Source: Bacteroidales bacterium | GTDB lineage: Bacteria; Bacteroidota; Bacteroidia; Bacteroidales; UBA932 | Direction: 5' to 3' | NCBI GenBank assembly: GCA_017555445.1 | Contig: JAFZGK010000115.1 | Coordinates: 1-13,229 of the forward strand | DNA: 13,229 nucleotides | Shown here: positions 8,301 through 13,229 of the stretch, one piece after another | Numbering within the stretch: the stretch's first letter is position 1 | Layout: every line of letters begins with the position of its first letter | Position numbers and translations under genes: made by a program | Notes under the pieces: model-generated | What the model was told of the DNA's origin: nothing | Databases searched by the model: none | Seen by the model: the letters and a program-made list of their open reading frames with translations, nothing else

Positions 8301-8904
8301 CGGATACGGCGGTCTCGACCACGTACTCGCTTCAGGTGAGAATGTGAACATCCTCGTTCTCGATACAGAGGTTTACTCTAACACAGGTGGACAGTCATCT
8401 AAGGCTACTCCAGCAGGTGCAATCGCTAAGTTCGCTGCTTCTGGTAAGAGAGTCCGTAAGAAGGATCTCGGCATGATGGCAATGAGCTACGGTTACGTAT
8501 ATGTTGCTCAGGTGGCTATGGGTGCATCTCCAGCACAGTACTTCAACGCTATCAAGGAGGCTGAGGCTTATGATGGTCCATCACTCGTTATCTGCTACGC
8601 TCCATGTATCAACCACGGTCTTAAGGCTGGTATGGGTCTTAGCCAGAAGGAGGAGAAGCTTGCAGTCGAGTGCGGTTACTGGCATCTCTACAGATACAAC
8701 CCTGCACTCGAGGGAACAGACAAGAATCCATTCTCTCTCGACAGCAAGGAGCCGGACTGGAGCAAGTTCCAGGACTTCCTCAAGGGCGAGGTACGTTTCG
8801 CGTCACTCTACAAGATGTATCCTGACTGCGCAGACGAGCTTCTCCAGAAGACTGAGGAGTTTGCTAAGACAAGACTTGAGACTTACAAGAGACTTGCAAA
8901 ATAA
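5380..8904 (+). CDS. nifJ: Pyruvate:ferredoxin (flavodoxin) oxidoreductase, single-chain
   Basis: PFOR oxidises pyruvate with CoA to acetyl-CoA and CO2, passing electrons to ferredoxin or flavodoxin; it is the main pyruvate-oxidising step of strict anaerobes. At 1174 residues it has the usual length of the one-chain homodimer enzyme. In order: the pyruvate-binding domain with YPITPSST (30-37); the transketolase-like and CoA-binding middle; an EKR-type linker; two [4Fe-4S] motifs at 693-703 (CIQCNSCAFVC) and 748-758 (CTGCGNCADVC); the proximal cluster from Cys816, Cys819, Cys844 and probably Cys1076; and the thiamine-diphosphate site GDGASYDIGYGG (967-978) with SNTGGQ (1000-1005). All key residues are present. 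Codon use is strongly biased, as in highly expressed genes. No promoter is seen in the 33 nt after the tRNA, so it may be read from the tRNA promoter. Its last 22 nt overlap the convergent lysR gene. Confidence 0.97.
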   Translation: MANEKKFVTCDGNWAAAHIAYLFSEHAAIYPITPSSTMAEYVDEWAAQGKKNLFGEVVKVTEMQSEGGAAGAVHGSLQAGALTTTFTASQGLLLMIPNMYKIAGEMLPTVFHVSARALASHALSIFGDHQDVMACRQTGFAMLASASVQEALDMAAVAHLSTIKSSIPFLHFFDGFRTSHEIQKIELIDTEALKGMVSTKSLAKFRAKALSPDAPVTRGTAQNADVYFQAREACNQYYDAIPDVVARYMGEISELTGRDYRPFDYYGDPEAENVIVAMGSVTETIKETIDFLAAQGKKVGVMIVRLYRPFSAKYFMKALPKNVKRIAVLDRTKEPGSLGEPLFLDIKALFQGQENAPLVIGGRYGLSSKDTTPAQIVSVYENLEMAEPKDGFTLGIVDDVTFKSLPQKEEFSIVKPGTTECKFFGLGSDGTVGANKNTIKIIGDNTPKYCQAYFDYDSKKSGGYTCSHLRFGDLPIKAPYLVGTPDFVACHVPSYLSKYDVLKGIKQNGTLLLNSLWDEEETLKRIPDHVKAVIGKKNITLYIINATKIAAEIGLGGRTNTILQSAFFKITGIIPYEEAVGYMKKAIVKSYGKKGEHIVNMNYAAVDRGGEYTKVEIPADWKDITAKFENPNKDRLAPAFVKEIADVVNAQAGDTLPVSVFNDYVDGTIPAGTSAYEKRGIAVNVPEWQADKCIQCNSCAFVCPHAAIRPFLLTDEEAANAPAGLKVEQGKATFKEYKFALSVSVLDCTGCGNCADVCPSKEKALVMKPLQSQEAEQANYDWLHSHIGYKDNVQPKAQNLKNAQFAQPLFEFSGACAGCGETPYIKTITQLFGDHMMVANATGCSSIYGASFPAAPYCKDANGHGPAWANSLFEDFCEFGLGMKVGSDRARATVARLMEEGLSCSCCTDEMKALFTKWLENKNDAKATREVADALIPLCEGCGCDVCKGLVEYKTFIPARSQWIIGGDGASYDIGYGGLDHVLASGENVNILVLDTEVYSNTGGQSSKATPAGAIAKFAASGKRVRKKDLGMMAMSYGYVYVAQVAMGASPAQYFNAIKEAEAYDGPSLVICYAPCINHGLKAGMGLSQKEEKLAVECGYWHLYRYNPALEGTDKNPFSLDSKEPDWSKFQDFLKGEVRFASLYKMYPDCADELLQKTEEFAKTRLETYKRLAK

Positions 8905-9491
8905 GCTTTGAGAACACGGCAGGCCTTCGTGAAAGCGAAGGTCGCCGATGGTTTGAATAATACATCGAAATAAGATGTCTTTTCATGGGTGGCTGCAAAG
9001 TCACCCATTTTCTTTGGTGCCATGGAAAGTGACGTGCGGATCTTTGCTATGCTGTCCGGATAGATGTCGAACGGATTGTCCGGCGACGGTGCCATGGTGA
9101 TGACGAGGTCTGCATCTTCGAAGAGGACTCTTTCGAAGGTGATTTCAGGATGGACTCTCGAAAATTTTTCAAGGACAGGTGTCAGGAAATATCTGTAGAT
9201 TTCCTCTGATGCTGAAATCTTTACGTTCGTAGCCGGAAGCGCTGCGAACATGATATTTGCATCTTCATAGCATTTAAGGATCTTTTCGGCATAGTCTATG
9301 AATACCTTGCCCTGGTCGGTCAGGACGACTTCCCCTTTGAGTCTTTCGAAAAGGCGTACACCTGTGGTCTTTTCAAGTTCGGATATGTTCTGGCTTACGG
9401 CAGGCTGGCTGATGCCAAGTGCTGATGCCGCTTTTGTAAAACTGCCTTCCTTTGCTACATTGACGAATATTTTGAGACGGAAGTCTTCCAT
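8883..9491 (-). CDS. Short LysR-family transcriptional regulator
   Basis: This is a 202-residue LysR-type regulator. Residues of about 3-62 are the typical winged helix-turn-helix (FTKAASALGISQPAVSQNIS, then LFERLKGEVVLTDQG), followed by the linker helix (about 63-83). The effector domain begins at 90 (VKISASEEIYRYFLTPVLEKF) but is only about 110 residues instead of the usual 200. It has one lobe start, a DLVITMAPSPDN strand, and a short ending (VLFKPSATFAFTKACRVLKAYFASLL as residues 178-203 is split here as 178-190 and 191-202). It could be a natural short form or a gene that lost its second lobe. The stop lies inside nifJ, a 22-nt tail-to-tail overlap. It is divergent from the M16 peptidase gene, with a perfect palindrome between them that is a plausible operator for autoregulation. 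No effector can be named. Confidence 0.85.
   Translation of the reverse strand: MEDFRLKIFVNVAKEGSFTKAASALGISQPAVSQNISELEKTTGVRLFERLKGEVVLTDQGKVFIDYAEKILKCYEDANIMFAALPATNVKISASEEIYRYFLTPVLEKFSRVHPEITFERVLFEDADLVITMAPSPDNPFDIYPDSIAKIRTSLSMAPKKMGDFAATHEKTSYFDVLFKPSATFAFTKACRVLKAYFASLL
8922..8943 (+). terminator. Candidate nifJ terminator hairpin inside lysR
   Basis: CCTTCG (8924-8929) and CGAAGG (8936-8941) form a 6-bp stem with a 6-nt TGAAAG loop, extended by a G-U and a G-C pair to 8 bp. It lies 18 nt after the nifJ stop. No T tract follows, so it may be only a 3'-end stabiliser, or simply a codon-level coincidence within lysR, where it codes for residues of the segment FAFTKA. Confidence 0.4.
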
Positions 9492-9506
9492 AATGAGAGT
9501 ATTTTG

Positions 9507-9528
9507 GACAAATATAGTTATATTTGTC
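9507..9528. promoter_or_regulatory. Perfect 10-2-10 palindrome, probable operator and divergent promoter core
   Basis: GACAAATATA (9507-9516) and TATATTTGTC (9519-9528) are exact reverse complements around a central GT. Each arm carries a TATATTTG match to the -7 box, one for each direction, so it could serve both lysR (ATG at 9491) and the M16 gene (ATG at 9591). Neither direction has a TTG at 19-20 nt upstream. LysR-type proteins bind interrupted palindromes of this kind and often control their own divergent promoter; that this LysR binds here is inferred. Confidence 0.5.
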
Positions 9529-9535
9529 GGTTCTA

Positions 9536-9552
9536 TTGACGTTCTGCGTCAA
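9536..9552 (+). repeat. Second inverted repeat in the lysR-M16 gap
   Basis: TTGACG (9536-9541) and CGTCAA (9547-9552) are exact reverse complements around a 5-nt TTCTG loop. It lies 7 nt after the large palindrome and would fall in the early leader of an M16 transcript starting near 9533. It may be a second operator half or a leader hairpin. Confidence 0.35.
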
Positions 9553-9590
9553 ATGGTTAGAAAAAATTAAACCTATATAATTAAGGAAAC

Positions 9591-12386
9591 ATGAAAAGAT
9601 TCATCTTCAGTATTGCAGCTCTCTTTGCTGCAGTAGTGGCGTTCGGTCAGACTCCGCTTCCAAACGATCCTGCTGTAAAGACAGGAAAGCTTGAGAACGG
9701 AATGACTTATTACATCCGCCACAATGACAAGCCTGCTCAGAGAGCTGAGTTCTACCTTGCAACTAATGTCGGCGCATATCAGGAGGCTGACGACCAGGAC
9801 GGTCTCGCTCACTTCCTCGAGCACATGTGTTTCAACGGCACAAAGAATTTCCCTGGAAAGGCACTCCTTGACTACCTCCAGAGCATCGGTGCCGAGTTCG
9901 GCCGCAACATCAATGCAGCTACAGGTTTCGAGCAGACATATTACATGCTCAACAATATTCCTGTAATCAGAGAGACTATCATCGACTCTTGTCTTCTCGT
10001 GATGCATGACTATTCTCACTTCGTGACCTGCGATCCTGCAGAGATCGATGCGGAGAGAGGTGTGATCCTTGAGGAGAAGAGACAGAGAAGCGACGCTCAG
10101 TGGAGAATGTTCGAGAAGTCTCTTCCTTACCTTTATGGTGACACTCACTATGCAAGAAGAACCCTCATCGGTGGTGAGGAGCAGCTCAAGACTTTCAAGT
10201 ATGAGAGCCTCACAAACTTCTATGAGAAGTGGTATCAGCCTGACATGCAGGCAATTATCGTAGTGGGTGATGTAGACGTCGATGCAGTGGAGGCTAAGAT
10301 CAAGTCTATCTTCAGCGACATCCCTGCTCCTGCAGTTCCTACAGTGAAGGAGGAGCCTAAGGTTCCTGGCAATGCTGAGCCTATCGTAGGTATCATCACT
10401 GACCCTGAGGCAAGAAACTCAAGAATCGACATCTATTGGAAGGGCGAGCCTATTCCGTTCGAGTTCAAGAACACTGACGTTGCTCTTACCAATGATATCA
10501 TCATGACATATATCTCACTCATCATGAGCGAGCGTATCAGCGACATCGCTGCGAAGCCGGATGCTCCTTTCTTTGATGCTGCTTTCATGGAGTATGCTCT
10601 CAACAATGTCTGCAACACTATGAACGGTATCGTTGTGTTCAAGGACGGCGATGCTCTCAACGCTATGAACGCTTTCATGCTTGAGGTTGAGAAGATGAAG
10701 AGATTCGGATTCACAGAGGGCGAGGTCGAGCGTGCAAAGACAAACATCATCAGCTCTTATGAGAAGGCTGCTGAGGCTGCTGACACCCGTCAGAACTCAC
10801 AGCTCGTTCAGCCGCTCATCGACAATTTCTTTGATAATGAGCCATATATGGAGCCTCAGATGGAGCTTCAGCTCATCCAGATGCTCTGCAGCCAGATCAA
10901 CGCTGACATCCTCAACCAGGTTGTAGCTCAGCTCTGCCCTGATCAGGACATCGTTGTCCTTTATCAGGCTCCTGAGAAGGAGGGCGTTTCTCATCCTACT
11001 GAGGAGCAGCTTACTGCCATCCTCAAGAATGTGAAGAATGCTGAGATCGAGGCTAACGTGGAGGAGGCTGTGAATGAGCCGCTTATCTCTGCTAAGCTCA
11101 AGGGCAGCAAGGTAAAGAAGGAAGCTGAAGGTCTTTATGGCGCAACTGAGTGGACTCTCAAGAACGGTCTCAAGGTTGTGGTTCTCCCTACTCAGTATAA
11201 GCAGGATCAGGTGATCATGAAGCTTGATATGGAGGGTGGTCAGACTCTCATCGCTACTGAGGACATGCCTTCATTCGAGGAGAACGTATGGGGTCTCTTC
11301 CAGATGAATACCGGTGTTTCCAAGTTCTCTGCTTCAGCTCTCCGCAAGATGCTTGCTGGTAAGCAGGTAAGCGTAGCTCCTTATATCGACGCATTCAACC
11401 ACGGTATCCAGACTGTGACTACTCCTAAGGATATGGAGACTGCTCTCCAGCTCACATACCTCTATTTTGCAGATCCTCGTTTCGATGAGGCTGAGTATGA
11501 GACTGGCATCCAGCAGATCAAGGCGCTTCTCCCTAACCTTATGACAAACCCTGATTTCCTTTTCCAGAATGAGCTCAACAAGACTATCTATGACAACAAT
11601 CCTCGTCAGGTGGTTCTTGATGCAGAGACTCTCGAGAAGGCCAGCCTCGCTACAATCGAGCGCGTATACCGTCAGCTCTTCAAGGATGTTGCAGGTGCTA
11701 CTCTCACTGTGACAGGTAATGTGGATCTCGCTACATTCAAGCCACTCGTCGAGAAGTATATGGGTTCACTCGCAAAGGGTAAGAAGGCTTCTGAGATCAA
11801 TGAGGCAAATATGATCAACAGAGCTGAGGGTAAGGTTGAGAACATCGTAAAGCTCGAGCTTGCTACTCCTAAGTCTACTGTATATCAGGTATACACTGCA
11901 TATATGCCGGTTGACACCAAGACTGAGGTTGTTCTCAGCGCTGCTTCATACGTTCTTGATATGATCTACACCAAGACTCTCCGTGAGGAAGAGGGCGGTA
12001 CATATGGTGCAAGCTCAGCTATGAACGCTCGCAGAATCCCTAACGAGAGAGCTTCTATCATGGTTGCATTCGACACTAACGTAGAGAAGTCTCCTAAGCT
12101 CCGTGAGCTCGCAATCAAGGGTCTCAAGGATCTTGCAGAGAATGGTCCTACTCAGGAGCAGCTCACGATGGCTCTCGAGAACTTCAAGAAGAATCTCCCT
12201 GAGCAGAGAATCAACAACTCATACTGGCTCAGCGCTCTTGAGGCTAACAACGAGTACGGCATCGACTACAATGCAGAGTATGAGGCTGCTCTCAGCAACA
12301 TCACTGTAGAGGATGTAAAGTCTGTTCTCCAGCAGGTTCTTGCTGCAGGCAACTTCATGGAGATCGTCCTCATGCCAAAAAACTAA
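9591..12386 (+). CDS. M16 family (insulinase/pitrilysin-type) zinc metallopeptidase, exported
   Basis: This 931-residue two-domain M16 peptidase starts with a clear signal peptide (MKRFIFSIAALFAAVVAFG, with cleavage likely near AFG-Q at 19-20), so it acts in the periplasm or at the outer membrane. The active N-terminal half carries the inverted zinc motif HFLEH (His74, Glu77, His78) and the third zinc ligand Glu154 in AERGVILEE. An M16 C-type domain follows (WYQPDMQAIIVVGDVD from 214). The second half begins near 515 (EWTLKNGLKVVVLP), lacks the zinc motif, as is normal, and carries the substrate-side motif LREEEGGTYG (797-806). Such enzymes form a clamshell that degrades peptides. The start is supported by the signal peptide and a weak AAGGA at 9583-9587. 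Codon use is biased, similar to nifJ. It is a single-gene unit with its own terminator. The exact substrate is unknown. Confidence 0.94.
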   Translation: MKRFIFSIAALFAAVVAFGQTPLPNDPAVKTGKLENGMTYYIRHNDKPAQRAEFYLATNVGAYQEADDQDGLAHFLEHMCFNGTKNFPGKALLDYLQSIGAEFGRNINAATGFEQTYYMLNNIPVIRETIIDSCLLVMHDYSHFVTCDPAEIDAERGVILEEKRQRSDAQWRMFEKSLPYLYGDTHYARRTLIGGEEQLKTFKYESLTNFYEKWYQPDMQAIIVVGDVDVDAVEAKIKSIFSDIPAPAVPTVKEEPKVPGNAEPIVGIITDPEARNSRIDIYWKGEPIPFEFKNTDVALTNDIIMTYISLIMSERISDIAAKPDAPFFDAAFMEYALNNVCNTMNGIVVFKDGDALNAMNAFMLEVEKMKRFGFTEGEVERAKTNIISSYEKAAEAADTRQNSQLVQPLIDNFFDNEPYMEPQMELQLIQMLCSQINADILNQVVAQLCPDQDIVVLYQAPEKEGVSHPTEEQLTAILKNVKNAEIEANVEEAVNEPLISAKLKGSKVKKEAEGLYGATEWTLKNGLKVVVLPTQYKQDQVIMKLDMEGGQTLIATEDMPSFEENVWGLFQMNTGVSKFSASALRKMLAGKQVSVAPYIDAFNHGIQTVTTPKDMETALQLTYLYFADPRFDEAEYETGIQQIKALLPNLMTNPDFLFQNELNKTIYDNNPRQVVLDAETLEKASLATIERVYRQLFKDVAGATLTVTGNVDLATFKPLVEKYMGSLAKGKKASEINEANMINRAEGKVENIVKLELATPKSTVYQVYTAYMPVDTKTEVVLSAASYVLDMIYTKTLREEEGGTYGASSAMNARRIPNERASIMVAFDTNVEKSPKLRELAIKGLKDLAENGPTQEQLTMALENFKKNLPEQRINNSYWLSALEANNEYGIDYNAEYEAALSNITVEDVKSVLQQVLAAGNFMEIVLMPKN

Positions 12387-12387
12387 T

Positions 12388-12400
12388 CGCCACACTGGCG
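12388..12400 (+). repeat. Small hairpin directly after the M16 stop
   Basis: CGCCA (12388-12392) and TGGCG (12396-12400) pair around CAC, beginning 2 nt after the stop codon. It precedes the stronger terminator and may help protect the 3' end of the mRNA. Confidence 0.4.
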
Positions 12401-12410
12401 TAGGATGCAG

Positions 12411-12436
12411 GAAGCCGACCCTTTTGGGCCGGCTTC
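12411..12436 (+). terminator. Strong hairpin terminator of the M16 gene
   Basis: GAAGCCGACCC (12411-12421) and GGGCCGGCTTC (12426-12436) pair over 11 positions with one A-C mismatch around a TTTT loop, followed by TTGTATTCT. It lies 24 nt after the M16 stop. The GC-rich stem and following T-rich bases fit an intrinsic terminator; the mismatch would become a G-T pair on the other strand, so it may work in both directions. Confidence 0.8.
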
Positions 12437-12462
12437 TTGTATTCTATACGGTGACAGTGTAG

Positions 12463-12601
12463 TTGTCGTCAATGACCAGGGAAAGATTTTTGCGACGATA
12501 CACAAATATGAAGATTCTTGTCGCGTCGCTGCTCAATACAGGGTAATATGATGCAATTTAGATAGCGACGCTACATATTTTCACTGATTTTTGTCGCGTC
12601 G
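12463..12601. repeat. Cluster of TTGTCGCGTCG-like repeats with a long-range inverted repeat
   Basis: The 180 nt between the M16 terminator and the exporter stop hold no supported gene but clear repetition. Two near-identical 16-mers, GATTCTTGTCGCGTCG (12513-12528) and GATTTTTGTCGCGTCG (12586-12601), start 73 nt apart and differ at one base. Degenerate relatives are GATTTTTGCGACGATA (12485-12500) and TTGTCGTC (12463-12470). GCGTCGCT (12523-12530) is the exact reverse complement of AGCGACGC (12564-12571), so the region can form a stem with a 33-nt loop. It could be a REP-like intergenic element, a protein-binding site or a transcript-end structure. Confidence 0.6.
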
Positions 12602-12616
12602 GTATGAAATGAAGTA

Positions 12617-13229
12617 CTACATGAAGAACATTGCGGTGAAGCCGGCGAGGAGGGCGACAAGGCAGTTGATCAGCTTTGCCCAAAGGAAGCTCTTCTTGCT
12701 TTCGGCCAGAAGCGGGATCGATGAATGACCGTCCTGTGAGATGCAGCTGGCAAGGAGGACAGGCATCGGTACGACTCCGGCGGCGTAAAGGGTCACGAAT
12801 ATCATGTGCGGGCCGGACTCGGGGATGATGCCGACTGCTGTCGCAAGAAGGATCATGAGTACGGTGTTGTCACTGATCCAATGTTCGATGTCGATGTACT
12901 GCAGTGCGATTCCGAGTACCAGAAGGACGCCGAATGTCCATGCGAAGATTACCGGGAGGTGTTTCCTGATGATGTGGTTCCAGAGGTGCTCGTCCACGAA
13001 ATGGTCGGATGCGAACAGCAGGACAAAGAGCATTATGATGCTCAGACCTGCAAAGAGGACGTTCATCCAGTCCTCGCTCAGAAGGTCGATATGGAACGCG
13101 GCCTCAGCAATTTCCTCAGACTCGTACGACTCTGCATGAATGCCATGCAGGTCTTCGTGATCGCAGCCCATATCTGCCTGCAAATCACCATGATGGTGAT
13201 GAGCATGTGCTTCTTCATGCTGATGGGTA
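12617..13229 (-). CDS. Putative 10-TM heavy-metal exporter (ArsP_2 / putative manganese transporter family), C-terminal half
   Basis: The frame is open to the window edge, so the 5' end is missing; a TTG at 13183 is only an internal codon. The visible 204 residues start with a histidine-rich stretch (HQHEEAHAHHHHGD, then CDHEDLHGIHAE), which is likely the metal-binding linker between the two five-helix halves. About five hydrophobic segments follow, including NVLFAGLSIIMLFVLLFAS, LPVIFAWTFGVLLVLGIAL and a C-terminal segment ending FTAMFFM. The stretch GIIPESGPHMIFVTLYAAG followed by ASCISQDGHSSIPLLAESKK is the signature of the family annotated as a putative 10-TM heavy-metal exporter or manganese transporter. 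It would export a divalent or oxyanion metal across the inner membrane; the metal is not known. It is convergent with the M16 gene. Confidence 0.85.
   Translation of the reverse strand, partial: THQHEEAHAHHHHGDLQADMGCDHEDLHGIHAESYESEEIAEAAFHIDLLSEDWMNVLFAGLSIIMLFVLLFASDHFVDEHLWNHIIRKHLPVIFAWTFGVLLVLGIALQYIDIEHWISDNTVLMILLATAVGIIPESGPHMIFVTLYAAGVVPMPVLLASCISQDGHSSIPLLAESKKSFLWAKLINCLVALLAGFTAMFFM

Noticed and set aside
8501..8911. A 136-codon + strand frame within the nifJ 3' end.
   Set aside because: It is a +1 shadow of nifJ, with composition (many Arg, Ser, Leu) typical of a shifted frame; nifJ is complete in its own frame.
9573..10148. A 191-codon open frame on the - strand opposite the start of the M16 gene.
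   Set aside because: It lies antisense to a certain gene with signal peptide and zinc motif, shows no recognisable domain, and long antisense frames are expected with this biased codon use.
12472..12546. A 24-codon + strand frame (MTRERFLRRYTNMKILVASL and a short end) in the repeat-bearing gap.
   Set aside because: It is too short, overlaps the repeat cluster that shapes its sequence, and has no clear promoter or ribosome site.
13181..13183. TTG as the start of a 188-residue exporter.
   Set aside because: The frame continues to the window end with a histidine-rich linker, so the gene is cut by the edge and not started here.
1..13229. CRISPR arrays, insertion sequences, toxin-antitoxin pairs or defence genes.
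   Set aside because: No regularly spaced repeats, transposase-like proteins, terminal inverted repeats or matching small gene pairs were found on either strand.

Overview
The window looks like chromosomal DNA of a Bacteroidales-type bacterium (phylum Bacteroidota). The signs are TAnnTTTG-type -7 promoter elements, weak or absent Shine-Dalgarno sequences, and a typical gene set: a one-chain pyruvate:ferredoxin oxidoreductase, a secreted or anchored S9 dipeptidyl-peptidase-like enzyme, and a two-domain M16 peptidase with a signal peptide. The genus cannot be fixed from sequence alone. No mobile element, CRISPR array, prophage or defence system is visible, and most of the region is ordinary core genome.

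Layout. (1) Positions 1-3961, + strand: the 3' part of recG, a WYL-domain regulator 3 nt later, and an S9 peptidase 16 nt after that. They read as one transcription unit ending in a 16-bp hairpin at 3974-4010. (2) Positions 4007-5188, - strand: fabD (malonyl-CoA:ACP transacylase), then a small two-helix membrane protein gene with its own good promoter, which converges on the S9 terminator. (3) Positions 5272-8904, + strand: a tRNA-Arg(CCG) gene followed after only 33 nt by the 1174-aa nifJ/por gene. (4) Positions 8883-9491, - strand: a short LysR-family regulator whose 3' end overlaps the end of nifJ by 22 nt. (5) Positions 9492-9590: a divergent intergenic region with a perfect 10-2-10 palindrome. 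(6) Positions 9591-12386, + strand: the M16 zinc peptidase, closed by a strong terminator. (7) Positions 12437-12616: a non-coding stretch with repeated TTGTCGCGTCG-like units and a long-range inverted repeat. (8) Positions 12617-13229, - strand: the C-terminal half of a 10-TM heavy-metal exporter with a histidine-rich linker, running off the window end.

Functionally these genes are mostly independent: DNA repair (RecG), regulation (WYL, LysR), extracytoplasmic peptide breakdown (S9, M16), fatty-acid initiation (FabD), anaerobic pyruvate oxidation (PFOR) and metal efflux. PFOR makes acetyl-CoA, from which the malonyl-CoA used by FabD is derived, but the two genes are on opposite strands and there is no sign of shared control. 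The points most worth a second look are the repeat cluster at 12463-12601, the tRNA-nifJ arrangement, the palindromic divergent control region, and the short LysR protein whose coding end runs through a hairpin placed to end nifJ transcription.
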